In this document: positions 9,125 to 18,300 of the stretch, piece after piece
How the letters are laid out: the number at the start of each line of letters is the position of its first letter
Numbering within the stretch: the first letter of the stretch is position 1
Assembly (NCBI GenBank): GCA_965216695.1
Contig: OZ244212.1
Location: 4,898,001 to 4,962,000 of the forward strand
Direction: 5' to 3'
Origin: G965216695 sp965216695
GTDB taxonomy: Bacteria; Pseudomonadota; Gammaproteobacteria; Pseudomonadales; Azotimanducaceae
Length of the DNA stretch: 64,000 nt
Made by a program: the position numbers and the translations under genes
Notes under the pieces: generated by a model
Databases searched by the model: none
What the model saw: only the letters and a program-made list of their open reading frames with translations
What the model was told of the DNA's origin: nothing

Positions 9125-9508
9125 ATGATTAGAGCGCAATACCATTTCCGGCCGTCGAGCGAAGGGCTGCTGGCCTGGGACGTTCGCCGTTTGATCGAGT
9201 TGAGCCGGGGATTGCCGGTCGCTACTGTTCCGATTTCCCAGATTGCTGAGTTGGACGAAAACTACTGGTATGCGTTTGAAGGGCAGGTGCCTTCGTGTCG
9301 CTCGATCATTGAGCACATAGAGCTGATCGCCGAATCTACGTTCGAGCATCCAATTATTTTAGATGCCGACGGCAAGGTCATGGACGGGATGCACAGAGTC
9401 TGCAAGGCGGTGCTGCAGGATCGGACCAACATCGAAGCCGTGCGTTTTCTGGTAACACCGGAGCCGGACTACGTCGGTCGGCAACCGGCTGAGTTACCGT
9501 ACGATTAG
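9125..9508 (+). CDS. ParB/sulfiredoxin-like fold protein, small
   Basis: 127 residues from the ATG at 9125 (a TTG lies upstream at 9089). The core HPIILDADGKVMDGMHRVCKAVLQ has the D-G-x-H-R box of ParB-N/sulfiredoxin-type domains, which bind nucleotides or phosphate. No helix-turn-helix follows, so it is not a complete ParB partition protein. It sits 87 bases after topA and is convergent with lexA. Members of this kind of stand-alone domain have no firm function known to me. Confidence 0.65.
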   Translation: MIRAQYHFRPSSEGLLAWDVRRLIELSRGLPVATVPISQIAELDENYWYAFEGQVPSCRSIIEHIELIAESTFEHPIILDADGKVMDGMHRVCKAVLQDRTNIEAVRFLVTPEPDYVGRQPAELPYD

Positions 9509-9604
9509 TTGTGATAGCTCAGAGATCGGTTCCGCGGGAGCGATGTGTTCATCCATCCACTGAACGAACTCTGGCGGATATTTGAGACGGATCTGGGCGA
9601 TTCT

Positions 9605-10207
9605 TCAGATCTGCTGCCGCACGACGCCCACGCTCAATCCTTCGATCGCGAACGACTGACTCCTAAGATCGACGTCGATCGGTGCGTAGTCCGCGTTTTC
9701 CGCCACCAGCGTCAGCTTGTGTTTGCTGCGGGTGCGCTGCAGCCGTTTCACGGTAACCTCGTCGTCGAGCCGGGCGACGACGATCTGGCCGGATTGCGCG
9801 TCCGGCGTGCGGTGCACTGCGAGAAGATCGCCGTCAAGAATGCCTACGTTGATCATGCTGTCGCCCTGCACGCGCAGCAGATAGTCGGCGCGCGGATGAA
9901 AAAACGTGGGCGGCAGTTCGACGTGGTCGTCGATGTGTTCTTGCGCGAGAATCGGTGCGCCGGCGGCGACTCGACCGACGATCGGCAAACCGGCACTTTC
10001 GGGAAGCCGTATGCCGCGGGAGGTACCCGGAATCATCTCGATCGCACCTTTGCGTGCGAGCGCCTTCAGATGCTCTTCGGCGGCATTGGGCGATTTGAAT
10101 CCGAGCTGCTGCGCGATGTCTGCGCGCGTCGGAGGGTAGCCGGTGTCTGCGATGTGCTCGCGGATGATGTCGAGTACCTGGGTCTGCCGCCGGGTCAGAT
10201 TCTCCAT
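9605..10207 (-). CDS. lexA: LexA SOS repressor
   Basis: 200 residues from the ATG at 10207, with GGAG about 5 bases upstream. The N-terminal winged helix-turn-helix (RRQTQVLDIIREHI, then PPTRADIAQQLGF) binds SOS boxes. The cleavage site is Ala82-Gly83 (VAAGAP), the nucleophile is Ser117 in QGDSMINVG, and the general base is Lys154 in VTVKRL. Binding of RecA filaments triggers self-cleavage and derepresses DNA-damage genes. It is autoregulated: two boxes cover its own promoter at 10309-10345. No sulA-like gene follows on this strand; the neighbouring gene is convergent. Confidence 0.97.
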   Translation of the reverse strand: MENLTRRQTQVLDIIREHIADTGYPPTRADIAQQLGFKSPNAAEEHLKALARKGAIEMIPGTSRGIRLPESAGLPIVGRVAAGAPILAQEHIDDHVELPPTFFHPRADYLLRVQGDSMINVGILDGDLLAVHRTPDAQSGQIVVARLDDEVTVKRLQRTRSKHKLTLVAENADYAPIDVDLRSQSFAIEGLSVGVVRQQI

Positions 10208-10216
10208 CGTTTCTCC

Positions 10217-10275
10217 ATGGTTGTTGGTCTCTGGTCGCTGGTCTGTGGTTGTTGGTCTGTGGTTGATGGTCGCTG
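10217..10275. repeat. Degenerate short repeats in the lexA leader
   Basis: On the plus strand this stretch is a run of imperfect TGGTTGTTGGTCTGTGG-like units; on the lexA mRNA it reads as C/A-rich units containing ACCAACAACCA twice and ACCAGCGACCA. It lies between the lexA start and its SOS boxes, so it is transcribed as the 5' leader. It contains almost no self-complementarity, so the leader would be unstructured. Confidence 0.6.
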
Positions 10276-10308
10276 CCCGGGAGTCGATCAGGCTTCGCGC
10301 CTTCGAAG

Positions 10309-10345
10309 CTGGTGATTTATACAGTAAGACTGGGGATTTGTACAG
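10309..10345 (-). promoter_or_regulatory. Two LexA operators (SOS boxes) over the lexA promoter
   Basis: Two 16-mers fit CTG-N10-CAG exactly: CTGGTGATTTATACAG at 10309-10324 and CTGGGGATTTGTACAG at 10330-10345, 21 bases apart (two helical turns). On the minus strand a possible promoter, TGTACA then 17 bases then TATAAA (10344-10339 and 10321-10316), lies within them: one box covers the -35 and the other the -10. This is the classic autorepression layout of lexA. The divergent gene starts at 10489, about 145 bases away, so co-control is possible but less likely. Confidence 0.9.
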
Positions 10346-10488
10346 GCTGATGTCGGTTCTCGCCGAGTCGGTGCGGAGGTTTGCGCCGACCGGCGGGGAA
10401 CGTGACAAGCTGCTAGTATCCGCACATCGGATGCAAACCGATCCTCAACCGATGGAACCCTTGCGGTAACGTTAGATCTGAATTACCC

Positions 10489-11319
10489 ATGCTGCTCAAG
10501 TTACTGAAAAGAAAACGTTTTGTTCTGGCGTTGATTCTGGTCTACGCACAGGGCGGCGCGGCCGATGTGCCGCTGAAACTCGGCCTGTCGCCGGACACCG
10601 CCGCTGAGGATGGTCTGCGCGTGTTCGAGGCGGCAGACGCGTATGACGCCGGCTTCACTGATACGGAAGTCGATCTGGAAATGATTCTGCGCAATCGGGC
10701 AGGGTCGGAAAGTCGGCGGGAACTCAGCATTAAACAACTCGAGGTGCACGACGACGGCGACAAGCTATTGGTGTTGTTCCACACTCCGAAGACGATTCGC
10801 GGTACCGCGCTGCTGAGCTACACGCACAAAGTTGGTCAGGACGATCAGTGGTTGTACCTCCCGAGCCTCAAGCGTGTGAAGAAAATTGCATCGCGCAACA
10901 AATCGGGTCCGTTCCTGTCCAGCGAGTTCGCGTTCGAGGATCTCACGTCTCAGGAAGTCGAGAAGTATCGCTACAAGTTTCTGCGCACCGAATCGTGCGG
11001 AGACCTTACGTGCTATGTGGTAGAACGGTTTCCGAACGACGAGTTCTCCGGCTATTCGCGTCAGGAAGTGTGGGTGGACACCCAAGGGTTCCGGATTCTC
11101 AAGGTTCAGTACTACGACCGGCGCGGCGACCTGCTGAAGACGCTCGTTGCGAGCGATTTTCAGCGCTATCTGGATCACTACTGGCGTGCGGGCCGTATGG
11201 AGATGAGCAATCACCAAACCGGTAAGAGCACCGAATTGGTTTGGCACAACTACCGGTTCAAAAACGGTCTGAGTGCTGAGCGGGATTTCACGACTAACAG
11301 TCTGCAACGGGGCCGATGA
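10489..11319 (+). CDS. Outer-membrane lipoprotein-sorting-like protein (LolA-like fold)
   Basis: 276 residues. An N-terminal signal peptide (FVLALILVYAQGGAA, cleaved about residue 25) exports it to the periplasm. The body matches the family named outer membrane lipoprotein-sorting protein: LEVHDDGDKLLVLFHTPKTIRGTALLSY, WLYLPSLKRVKKIASRNKSGPFLSSEFAFEDL, and a late SRQEVWVDTQGFRILKVQYYD. This half-barrel fold binds lipids or hydrophobic ligands and, in many genomes, sits next to an RND/MMPL-type transporter and a DUF1302-like barrel. Here only the barrel follows, coupled by ATGA at 11316-11319. The substrate is unknown. It is a single-domain protein of normal length for this family. Confidence 0.8.
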   Translation: MLLKLLKRKRFVLALILVYAQGGAADVPLKLGLSPDTAAEDGLRVFEAADAYDAGFTDTEVDLEMILRNRAGSESRRELSIKQLEVHDDGDKLLVLFHTPKTIRGTALLSYTHKVGQDDQWLYLPSLKRVKKIASRNKSGPFLSSEFAFEDLTSQEVEKYRYKFLRTESCGDLTCYVVERFPNDEFSGYSRQEVWVDTQGFRILKVQYYDRRGDLLKTLVASDFQRYLDHYWRAGRMEMSNHQTGKSTELVWHNYRFKNGLSAERDFTTNSLQRGR

Positions 11320-13028
11320 CGCGTTGGCCGGCGCGCTCGGGGGTCTGGATGCTGCCGGCGATCATCTGGCTGATTGGCGCGCAACCGCACGCGGTCGCCG
11401 CGCCACCGGGCCCACCGGTGGGAGAACTGCCGGTCAAGCTCGTTTTCGGGAGTTTTCGTGATCCGGTCAACGCGCGTGCCTGGGCACGGGAGACGGCCGC
11501 GGTGCTGGAGCACGACGTTGGCGTGGAGCGGATCGAGCGAGACGGAGAACCCTGGTTTCGCGTCGCAGCCCCGGTGACGCAGGCGGAAGATTTTCATCGT
11601 GTGTCGTCGCGCGCGCGCGAGGTAGGACTGTCATTCTGGCGGTGGTTCGACCACGACCATGCACCAGTGGCTGGTGGAGGACTCGATGACGCTGAGCGAG
11701 CGCATGGCGTCAGCCCGAATGAAGCCAGCATCACGGAGGAGGATACCCGCGTTGCGCCGGTAACGAGCGAAGTCGCGGGTCCGCTCGAGGCATCTCCAGG
11801 CTCGCCGGTACGCGAAGAGCGCTGTCAGGCCTGTGGCCGTAGGGTCACCGCGGAGCAGGCCCCTGGGGTGTGGGCGCACGAATTCGAGTTCGCGCTGCAG
11901 TCACGTTCCTTTGCCCAATCCGGGTGGGCCGGACAGCGGCGCCACCAACCTTCCGTAAGCCTCCGCTGGGAGTTCGAACGCTGGTGGGACGAGGACAGAC
12001 GCGGCTTGCGATTCGTTCCGTTCGTTCGAGCGGATGTCGAGGATTCGCAGCGAACGCACGCCGATCTGCGCGAGGGTTACTGGACCACCGTCGGTTCGGA
12101 CTGGGAGCTTTCGGTGGGTGTGAAACAGGTATTCTGGGGTGTTACGGAGTTCGCCCATCTGGTGGACGTGATCAACCAGACGGACTTGGTCGAGAACATC
12201 GACGCCGAAGATAAACTTGGTCAACCGATGGTGCATCTCTCGTTCGTTCGTGAGTGGGGCATTGTCGATCTGTTCGCGTTGACCGGGTTCCGTGAACGCA
12301 CGTTTCCGGGCAGCGACGGTCGGTTTCGGCCGCTGGTACGGGTCGATACCGATGCAGCGGACTATGAATCAGGCGCGCGCCGCAATCGACTCGATGCGGC
12401 GGTTCGCTGGTCTCATCATCTGGGGCCCTTCAACTTCGGCGTGTATCATTTTTCCGGCACGAGCCGCGATCCCGAGCTCCTTCTTCGTGAACGCAGAGGC
12501 GAGGCTGTGCTGCAACCGTATTACCACGTGATTGATCAGACAGGCCTCGACGTACAGGCGATTGCGGGCGATTGGGCGTTCAAGCTGGAAGCGATCGCGC
12601 GTTCGGGCATGCATCAGCGCTATCATGCGGCGGTCGCCGGCTTTGAGCGGACGCTCGTGGGCGTGTTCGGCACGCGGGCCGATCTGGGCCTTGTGGCGGA
12701 GTACCTGTACGACGAGCGTGGCGATGCCGCCGTGGACACGCTTTTCGAGCGTGACATCGCACTCGGTGCGCGCTGGCAGTTCAATGATGTAGCAGACTCT
12801 CAGGCCCTGTTGGGCTTGATCTGGGATCCCAAGACCGATGAGTATCTCCTGAGCCTGGAAGCGCAGCGCCGATTGGGAGATGCGTGGCAGCTTGCGCTGG
12901 AAGCTCGATTGTTCGGGGGTGCCCGCCAATCGAACACCGCGCTGACGGAATTGCTCAATGAATCTCGAAAGTCCGTTGCGTTGCAGCGTGACGACGTGCT
13001 TCAGCTGGAGTTGACCCATTACTTCTGA
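11316..13028 (+). CDS. Outer-membrane beta-barrel protein with N-terminal SPOR-like domain
   Basis: 570 residues. A hydrophobic N-terminal signal (VWMLPAIIWLIGAQPHAVAA) is followed by about 75 residues that look like a SPOR/RNP fold (LVFGSFRDPVNARAWARETAAVL, then FRVAAPV). A linker with a Cys pair (RCQACGRR) leads to a C-terminal barrel rich in alternating strands that ends in phenylalanine (QLELTHYF), the usual outer-membrane insertion signal. The barrel resembles the DUF1302-type partners of LolA-like proteins. The start ATG overlaps the stop of the LolA-like gene, so the two are cotranslated and probably act together in lipid or hydrophobic-molecule transport at the outer membrane. The SPOR-like assignment is from pattern only. 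Confidence 0.65.
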   Translation: MTRWPARSGVWMLPAIIWLIGAQPHAVAAPPGPPVGELPVKLVFGSFRDPVNARAWARETAAVLEHDVGVERIERDGEPWFRVAAPVTQAEDFHRVSSRAREVGLSFWRWFDHDHAPVAGGGLDDAERAHGVSPNEASITEEDTRVAPVTSEVAGPLEASPGSPVREERCQACGRRVTAEQAPGVWAHEFEFALQSRSFAQSGWAGQRRHQPSVSLRWEFERWWDEDRRGLRFVPFVRADVEDSQRTHADLREGYWTTVGSDWELSVGVKQVFWGVTEFAHLVDVINQTDLVENIDAEDKLGQPMVHLSFVREWGIVDLFALTGFRERTFPGSDGRFRPLVRVDTDAADYESGARRNRLDAAVRWSHHLGPFNFGVYHFSGTSRDPELLLRERRGEAVLQPYYHVIDQTGLDVQAIAGDWAFKLEAIARSGMHQRYHAAVAGFERTLVGVFGTRADLGLVAEYLYDERGDAAVDTLFERDIALGARWQFNDVADSQALLGLIWDPKTDEYLLSLEAQRRLGDAWQLALEARLFGGARQSNTALTELLNESRKSVALQRDDVLQLELTHYF

Positions 13029-13041
13029 CCCGCCGCCGTCC

Positions 13042-13575
13042 GTGCTCGCTGCAAGGCTGCAGGCGCAGCAGGTGGTATCCCGTGAGCGTGTGCTGGCTGC
13101 AATCGACCGACTTGCGGTGCGCATTGATGTCGCGATGGCCGACACTAACCCATTGTGCCTCTGTGTTTTGCAAGGTGGATTACCGTTTGCGGGCGCGTTG
13201 GTACGCCGCCTCGCGTTTCCGCTGCAGCTGGATTGTATTCACGTGGCGAGTTACGGCGATGCCACACGGGCAGGCGACTTGGAATGGCTGGCGCTGCCAC
13301 GCGAGCCGGTCGCACAACGGCACGTGCTCTTACTCGACGATGTGCTCGATAGCGGTCAGACACTCAAGGCGTTGGTAGGCTGGGCGCACGAGCAGAACGC
13401 AGCCTCGGTCACCACAGCTGTGCTGGTCGACAAGAACGTACCGCAAAGGGCATGCGAACCCGACTACCGTGCGCTCGATTGTCCCGACCGGTTTCTGTTC
13501 GGCTGGGGGATGGACTATCGCGGCTACTGGCGCAATCTGGATGCGGTCTACGCACTCCCGCCGGGAGCGACGTAG
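13042..13575 (+). CDS. hpt: Hypoxanthine-guanine phosphoribosyltransferase family protein
   Basis: 177 residues from a GTG at 13042. The PRPP-binding motif is HVLLLDDVLDSGQTLKAL (residues about 95-112), preceded by the LCVLQGGLPFAGALVRRL and HVASYGD segments of the type I phosphoribosyltransferase fold; the end DRFLFGWGMDYRGYWRNL is typical of HPRT-type enzymes. It converts hypoxanthine or guanine plus PRPP to IMP or GMP in the cytoplasm. It lies 22 bases before the MTI phosphorylase gene, which releases hypoxanthine, so the pair makes a salvage route. Confidence 0.9.
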   Translation: MLAARLQAQQVVSRERVLAAIDRLAVRIDVAMADTNPLCLCVLQGGLPFAGALVRRLAFPLQLDCIHVASYGDATRAGDLEWLALPREPVAQRHVLLLDDVLDSGQTLKALVGWAHEQNAASVTTAVLVDKNVPQRACEPDYRALDCPDRFLFGWGMDYRGYWRNLDAVYALPPGAT

Positions 13576-13597
13576 TGCCAAGGCCGGGTAAGATATA

Positions 13598-14350
13598 ATG
13601 ACGAAGTCGCACTTCAGCGTAGCGGTACTTGGCGGTGCGGCGATCCTTCCGTTGGTTGTGGACAAACCGCGACTCGATGACCGGGATACCGCGTACGGGC
13701 AGGCGAGTGGTGCCCCCGCGTTCGATCTTGCGCGCGTTGGGAGCGAATCGCTGGTGGGCCTCCATCGCCACGGTTGGAACCACGAATACGCGCCGCACCG
13801 GATCAACTATCGCGCCAATCTCGCGCTGCTGGAGGGGCTCGGCGTGCGGACGGTTCTCGCGATTCACACCGTCGGCGGCATACTCGAATCGCTGCCGCCC
13901 GGTGCGTTGGTTGTTCCGGATCAGCTCATCGACTACACCTGGGGGCGGGAAGCCACGTTTGGCGGGGACGGCGATGTGCGCCACATCGACTTCAGCGACC
14001 CGTTTGACGCGGATCTGCGCGCGCTCCTGTGTGCGGGTGTTCCCACGGCCTTGGAGCCTCGGGGCGTGTACGGCTGCACCCAGGGGCCGCGTCTTGAAAC
14101 ACGAGCGGAAATCGCGGGGATGGCGCGCGACGGATGCACGGTGGTGGGTATGACGGCCATGCCCGAAGCGGCGCTCGCGCGCGAACTCGGCATGAGGTAC
14201 GCAAGCTTGTGTCTGGTGGTGAACTACGCCGCGGGTGTTGCCCAGGGTATCGGGAATCTGGACGCGTTTCGTGGAGTCGTCGACGCGGCCGGAGCGCAAC
14301 TCAGGCAGTCAATCGTCCACGCGTTCGAGGGCATCGTAGGCAGCGGCTAA
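13598..14350 (+). CDS. S-methyl-5'-thioinosine phosphorylase (MTAP family)
   Basis: 250 residues, of normal length for trimeric MTAP-type phosphorylases. Visible signatures are GLHRHGWNHEYAPHRINYRANL (phosphate site), the family motif TQGPRLETRAEI, and VVGMTAMPEAALARE (base/ribose site). Pseudomonas-type MTI phosphorylases have GMTAMPEA where adenosine-specific MTAPs have N-M-T-x-x-P-E, so thioinosine is the more likely substrate. The product hypoxanthine fits the neighbouring phosphoribosyltransferase. The last 42 bases overlap the 3' end of the convergent csiV gene. The specificity assignment is from memory of the family. Confidence 0.85.
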   Translation: MTKSHFSVAVLGGAAILPLVVDKPRLDDRDTAYGQASGAPAFDLARVGSESLVGLHRHGWNHEYAPHRINYRANLALLEGLGVRTVLAIHTVGGILESLPPGALVVPDQLIDYTWGREATFGGDGDVRHIDFSDPFDADLRALLCAGVPTALEPRGVYGCTQGPRLETRAEIAGMARDGCTVVGMTAMPEAALARELGMRYASLCLVVNYAAGVAQGIGNLDAFRGVVDAAGAQLRQSIVHAFEGIVGSG

Positions 14351-15286
14351 CGCATCGGGCGGCTCCAGCAACCGAATCTGCGCCAACATGCCGAATTTCG
14401 GGTGATCGAAATAGTGCAACTCCCCGGGGCGCATGCGCCGGCGTTCGTCAATCAGCGCGTAGCGTCGCTCGAACAGCGGAATCACAGGTTGCACATCACC
14501 GAACGCCCTGATCGGATGATCGACCAGGCGCTGCCCCAGCTCGGGTTCGGTGTATGCCAGGTCTGCGTGCAGGTGCAGGTACCGACCGCGGGTGACCGCG
14601 ATGCGCCCCGTGAGCTGCGGAACGTCGTCGAATACAAGTCCGCCGTCAATGTTCACCGGCTGCGGCGCGTCCCGTTCCGGTATCGCCTGCGCCCACGCCA
14701 CGTGGGTCAACACGCGATTGCCCCGGCGGCGGCGTAGCGTGTCGGCAATACCGGTGAGTTCCCGGTAGGCGCCGGTGAGATTCGTGAACGCGTTCTCTTC
14801 CAGGAGGGCTTCAAACGCTTCGATCAGCTGCGCAACCGCGCGTTCGTCGGCGCTGTCGGGATGCGGGGCACGCTCGCTCATCGCTTCTGAAACCAGCGCT
14901 GCCAGATCGACTCCGTCTGACTCGCGCACTGCAGGTGGGTCTACCCACTCTCCCGTGACGACGTCGACCGCACTCGGCGCGCCTCGGGACTCGGCGGCGT
15001 TGCTCATTGGCGCGGCCGTTGCATCTCTGGCGAGCGAATCTTCGGTGGCGAACGAATCTTCGGCGGCGGGTAGATGAGTGGCAAAGTCCTCGGCGGTCGT
15101 TTCTTCCAGCGCTGCCGGGCGGAAGAACACGATCACTTCCGTAACGTACCAGGCCGATTGCATCGCGTCGGTCACGTCCGCGCTCGCGTGCGGCACGCTC
15201 ACTGCGAGTGCAAAGAGCGCGCAAAGGGAACTCATCGTGCGGCGCGTGCGTTTGTGTGTGTCAATATTCTGTTGCGTAGTCGCCAT
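14309..15286 (-). CDS. csiV: CsiV family protein, periplasmic
   Basis: 325 residues. A signal peptide (TMSSLCALFALAVSVPHASA) precedes the opening AWYVTEVIVFFRPAA, the hallmark of CsiV (YxVEvIvFxr). The C-terminus carries PVIPLFERRYALIDERRRMRPGELHYFDHPKFGMLAQI, also conserved in the family. CsiV is described as a peptidoglycan-binding partner of penicillin-binding protein 1a activation in Vibrio. The middle (residues about 60-130) is a low-complexity Ala/Glu/Asp/Ser linker. It starts 14 bases after the mfd stop, the same order as in Pseudomonas. The 3' end overlaps the opposite-strand MTI phosphorylase gene by 42 bases. Confidence 0.88.
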   Translation of the reverse strand: MATTQQNIDTHKRTRRTMSSLCALFALAVSVPHASADVTDAMQSAWYVTEVIVFFRPAALEETTAEDFATHLPAAEDSFATEDSLARDATAAPMSNAAESRGAPSAVDVVTGEWVDPPAVRESDGVDLAALVSEAMSERAPHPDSADERAVAQLIEAFEALLEENAFTNLTGAYRELTGIADTLRRRRGNRVLTHVAWAQAIPERDAPQPVNIDGGLVFDDVPQLTGRIAVTRGRYLHLHADLAYTEPELGQRLVDHPIRAFGDVQPVIPLFERRYALIDERRRMRPGELHYFDHPKFGMLAQIRLLEPPDALAAAYDALERVDD

Positions 15287-15300
15287 CGGGTTCCGTTGTT

Positions 15301-18300
15301 CTAGCTGGCGCGAGCGATGGACGCGGTGGGCCTGAGTCGTGCGAGGAGATCCTGCGCGAAAGCCATCCGCGTCTCGAAGTCCGGCAATGTGCTGGTAATG
15401 CGGATTGTCGCTGCGCCATCCATCCGGTACGTGGAAGGTGCGGACTGTATCAGGTTTACGACCGCCAGCGGGTCCACCGATGTGTTCTCGGCAAACTCCA
15501 GTTTTCCGCCGTGCTCACCCAGGTCGAGTCGCACGATGTTCAGTGCCGCGGTTTCGAGTTTCAGCCCGGAAATCCGGAAAAGTCGCTGTGTCGCCTCCGG
15601 CAGCGCGCCGAAGCGGTCGATCATCTCAGCACGCAGGTCGTCCAGCGCGCCGGCGTCTGCCGCGTTACTGATGCGTTTGTAGAGCAGCAGGCGTGTGTGA
15701 ACATCGGGAAGGTACGTTGCGTCGATCAACGCTGAGCTGTGCAGGTTGACCTCCTTGTTGGTGGGCTCCAGCGGCGAATCGATGTCGGGTTCGACACCGG
15801 CACGGATCGCCTGCACCGCGCGATCCAGCAGCTCCATGTACAGCGAAAAACCAATCGACTGAATCTGTCCTGATTGTTCCTCGCCCAGCAGTTCGCCCGC
15901 GCCACGAATCTCCAGGTCGTGCGTTGCCAGAGTGAAACCGACACCGAGATCGCCGGCCTCGCTGATCGCTTCCAGGCGTTTCTGTGCATCGGCCGTCATG
16001 GCCTTTGGCTCCGGCGTGAGCAGGTATGCGTACGCCTGGCGATGCGAGCGGCCGACGCGGCCGCGCAACTGGTGCAGCTGCGCGAGACCGAACTTGTCCG
16101 CGCGTTCGATCACGATGGTGTTTGCGTTTGGTACGTCGATGCCGTTTTCGATGATCGTGGTGCACACCAGCACGTTGATCTGTCGGTGGTAGAAGTCTGC
16201 CATCACGTGCTCGAGGTCGTGTTTGGGCATCTGGCCGTGCCCGATACCTGTTCGAGCCTCGGGCACCGCGTCCGCGATTGCGCGCGCGCAGGATTCGATG
16301 GTTCGCACTTCGTTGTGTAGATAGAAGACCTGCCCGCCACGGGCGAGCTCTCGCGCAATGGCTTCGCGTACGACATGTCGGCGATACGGCTGGACGAATG
16401 TTTGAATGGCGAGGCGTCTCGCGGGTGGTGTCGCAATGATCGAAAGGTCTCGCAGGCCGCTGACGGCAAGGTTCAGCGTCCTGGGGATCGGCGTTGCGGT
16501 GAGCGTTATTACGTCGACCTCGGCACGCAGCGATTTCAGTCGTTCCTTCTGGCGAACACCGAACCGGTGTTCCTCGTCGATGATCACCAGCCCCAGATTC
16601 TTAAACTGCGTCTGTTCTGCGAGTAACTTGTGGGTGCCGATCACGATGTCGGTTGCGCCGCGACGCAGGCGCGCAAGCACTTCGTCGTTCTCTCCGGTCG
16701 TTCGCAGCCGTGACATCAGATCGATCTGCACGGGCCAGCCGGCAAACCGGTCGCGGAAGGTGTCGAAGTGCTGTTGCGCAAGCAGCGTGGTGGGAACAAG
16801 GATGGCAACCTGGCGGCTGTTCTGCGCGGCAACGAAGGCTGCGCGCATTGCAACTTCGGTTTTGCCGAAACCGACATCGCCGCAAATCAGTCGATCGGTC
16901 GCGTTCGGCGAGCAAAGATCATCGATGCAGTCATCGATAGCGCGCTCCTGGTCGGCGGTGAGCGCAAACTGAAAGTCGGCCGCGAAGCGCGCGTAGTCGT
17001 CAGCCGGAAGTTCGAACTGAAACGCCGTGCGCGCTTGCCGTCGCGCGTACACGTCGAGGAGTTCCGCTGCGGCATCGCGTGCCTGTTCGGCGGCTTTACG
17101 TTTGGCCTTCTCCCACTGGTCGGATCCGAGCCGATGCAGCGGCGCCAAGGCTTCGTCGGCGCCGGCGTAGCGGCTGATCAGCTGCAGCGACGTAACGGGT
17201 ACGTAAAGCGTCGCCTCGTCTGCGTATTCCAGCACCAGCAGTTCGTAAGTGTTGCCGTCGATCTCCAGTGTGGTCAGCCCGCGGTACCGACCGATCCCGT
17301 GTTCCATATGCACAACCGGAGCGCCCTCGCGCAGCTCCGTGAGGTTGCGAATGATCTTATCCGGGTCGACCAGCGAGCGGGGATCGCGGGTGCGCGATGT
17401 GGTCTTCTGACCGGCAAACTCGAATTCCGGTATCACGGCGAGAGACGGGGCGACGAAACCTCGCATATTGGGTGCGACGGCAATACCTACGCGCTTGGCC
17501 TCTGCGCTCAACAGTGTTGCTACGTGGTCCACCGGTGTGTTCGCAATTCCGGCGGTGCGTAGACTGTCAGCGAGAATTTCCGCACGGCCTGGAGACTCGG
17601 CGAGAACCAGCGCGTGCCCGTGGCTGTCGTCGTTCAGTTCGCGGAGCTTCGCGAACGGGTCCGTCCTCGACGTTGGGGCAAGGTCCGGTAGCGGGGTCAT
17701 CCCGAAGTCGTGGCGGTGCGGTCCGTCGGGCGCGAGGGTTATGTTGCGCAGCGGTTTCAGGTGCGACAACAGATCGTTGGTGCGTAGGAACAGCGCGTCG
17801 GGGTGCAGGATCGGCCGTTCGGTATCGTGGCGCAGGCTCTCATATCGCGCGACAACATCGTGCCACACGTCTTCGGAACCGCGCTCCAGGTCGCTCGTAC
17901 GGAACACGCAGCGAATGTCGGGGAGGTAGTCGAACAAGGTCCCCATGGCCTCGAAAAAGAGCGGTTGGAAGTACTCGATCCCGCCAGGCGCGAGACCGTG
18001 GGAAACATCCTGGTAGACACTGCACCGACGAATGTCGGCATCGAACGTGCGATGCCATCGATCCTTGAACTGCGCGATGGCATCCGGGTCCAGCGGAAAC
18101 TCTTTCGCGGGTAGGAGTCGTATCGAATCCAGCCGGTCGATCGTACGCTGGGTCGATGGGTCGAAGACCCGAAGCGATTCGATCTCGTCGTCGAACAGGT
18201 CGATGCGGATCGCGGTCTCCGCGCCCATTGGAAAGATGTCCATCAGCGCTCCGCGAATGGCGAATTCGCCGGCGCGGTGCACAACATCTACGGCACGGTA

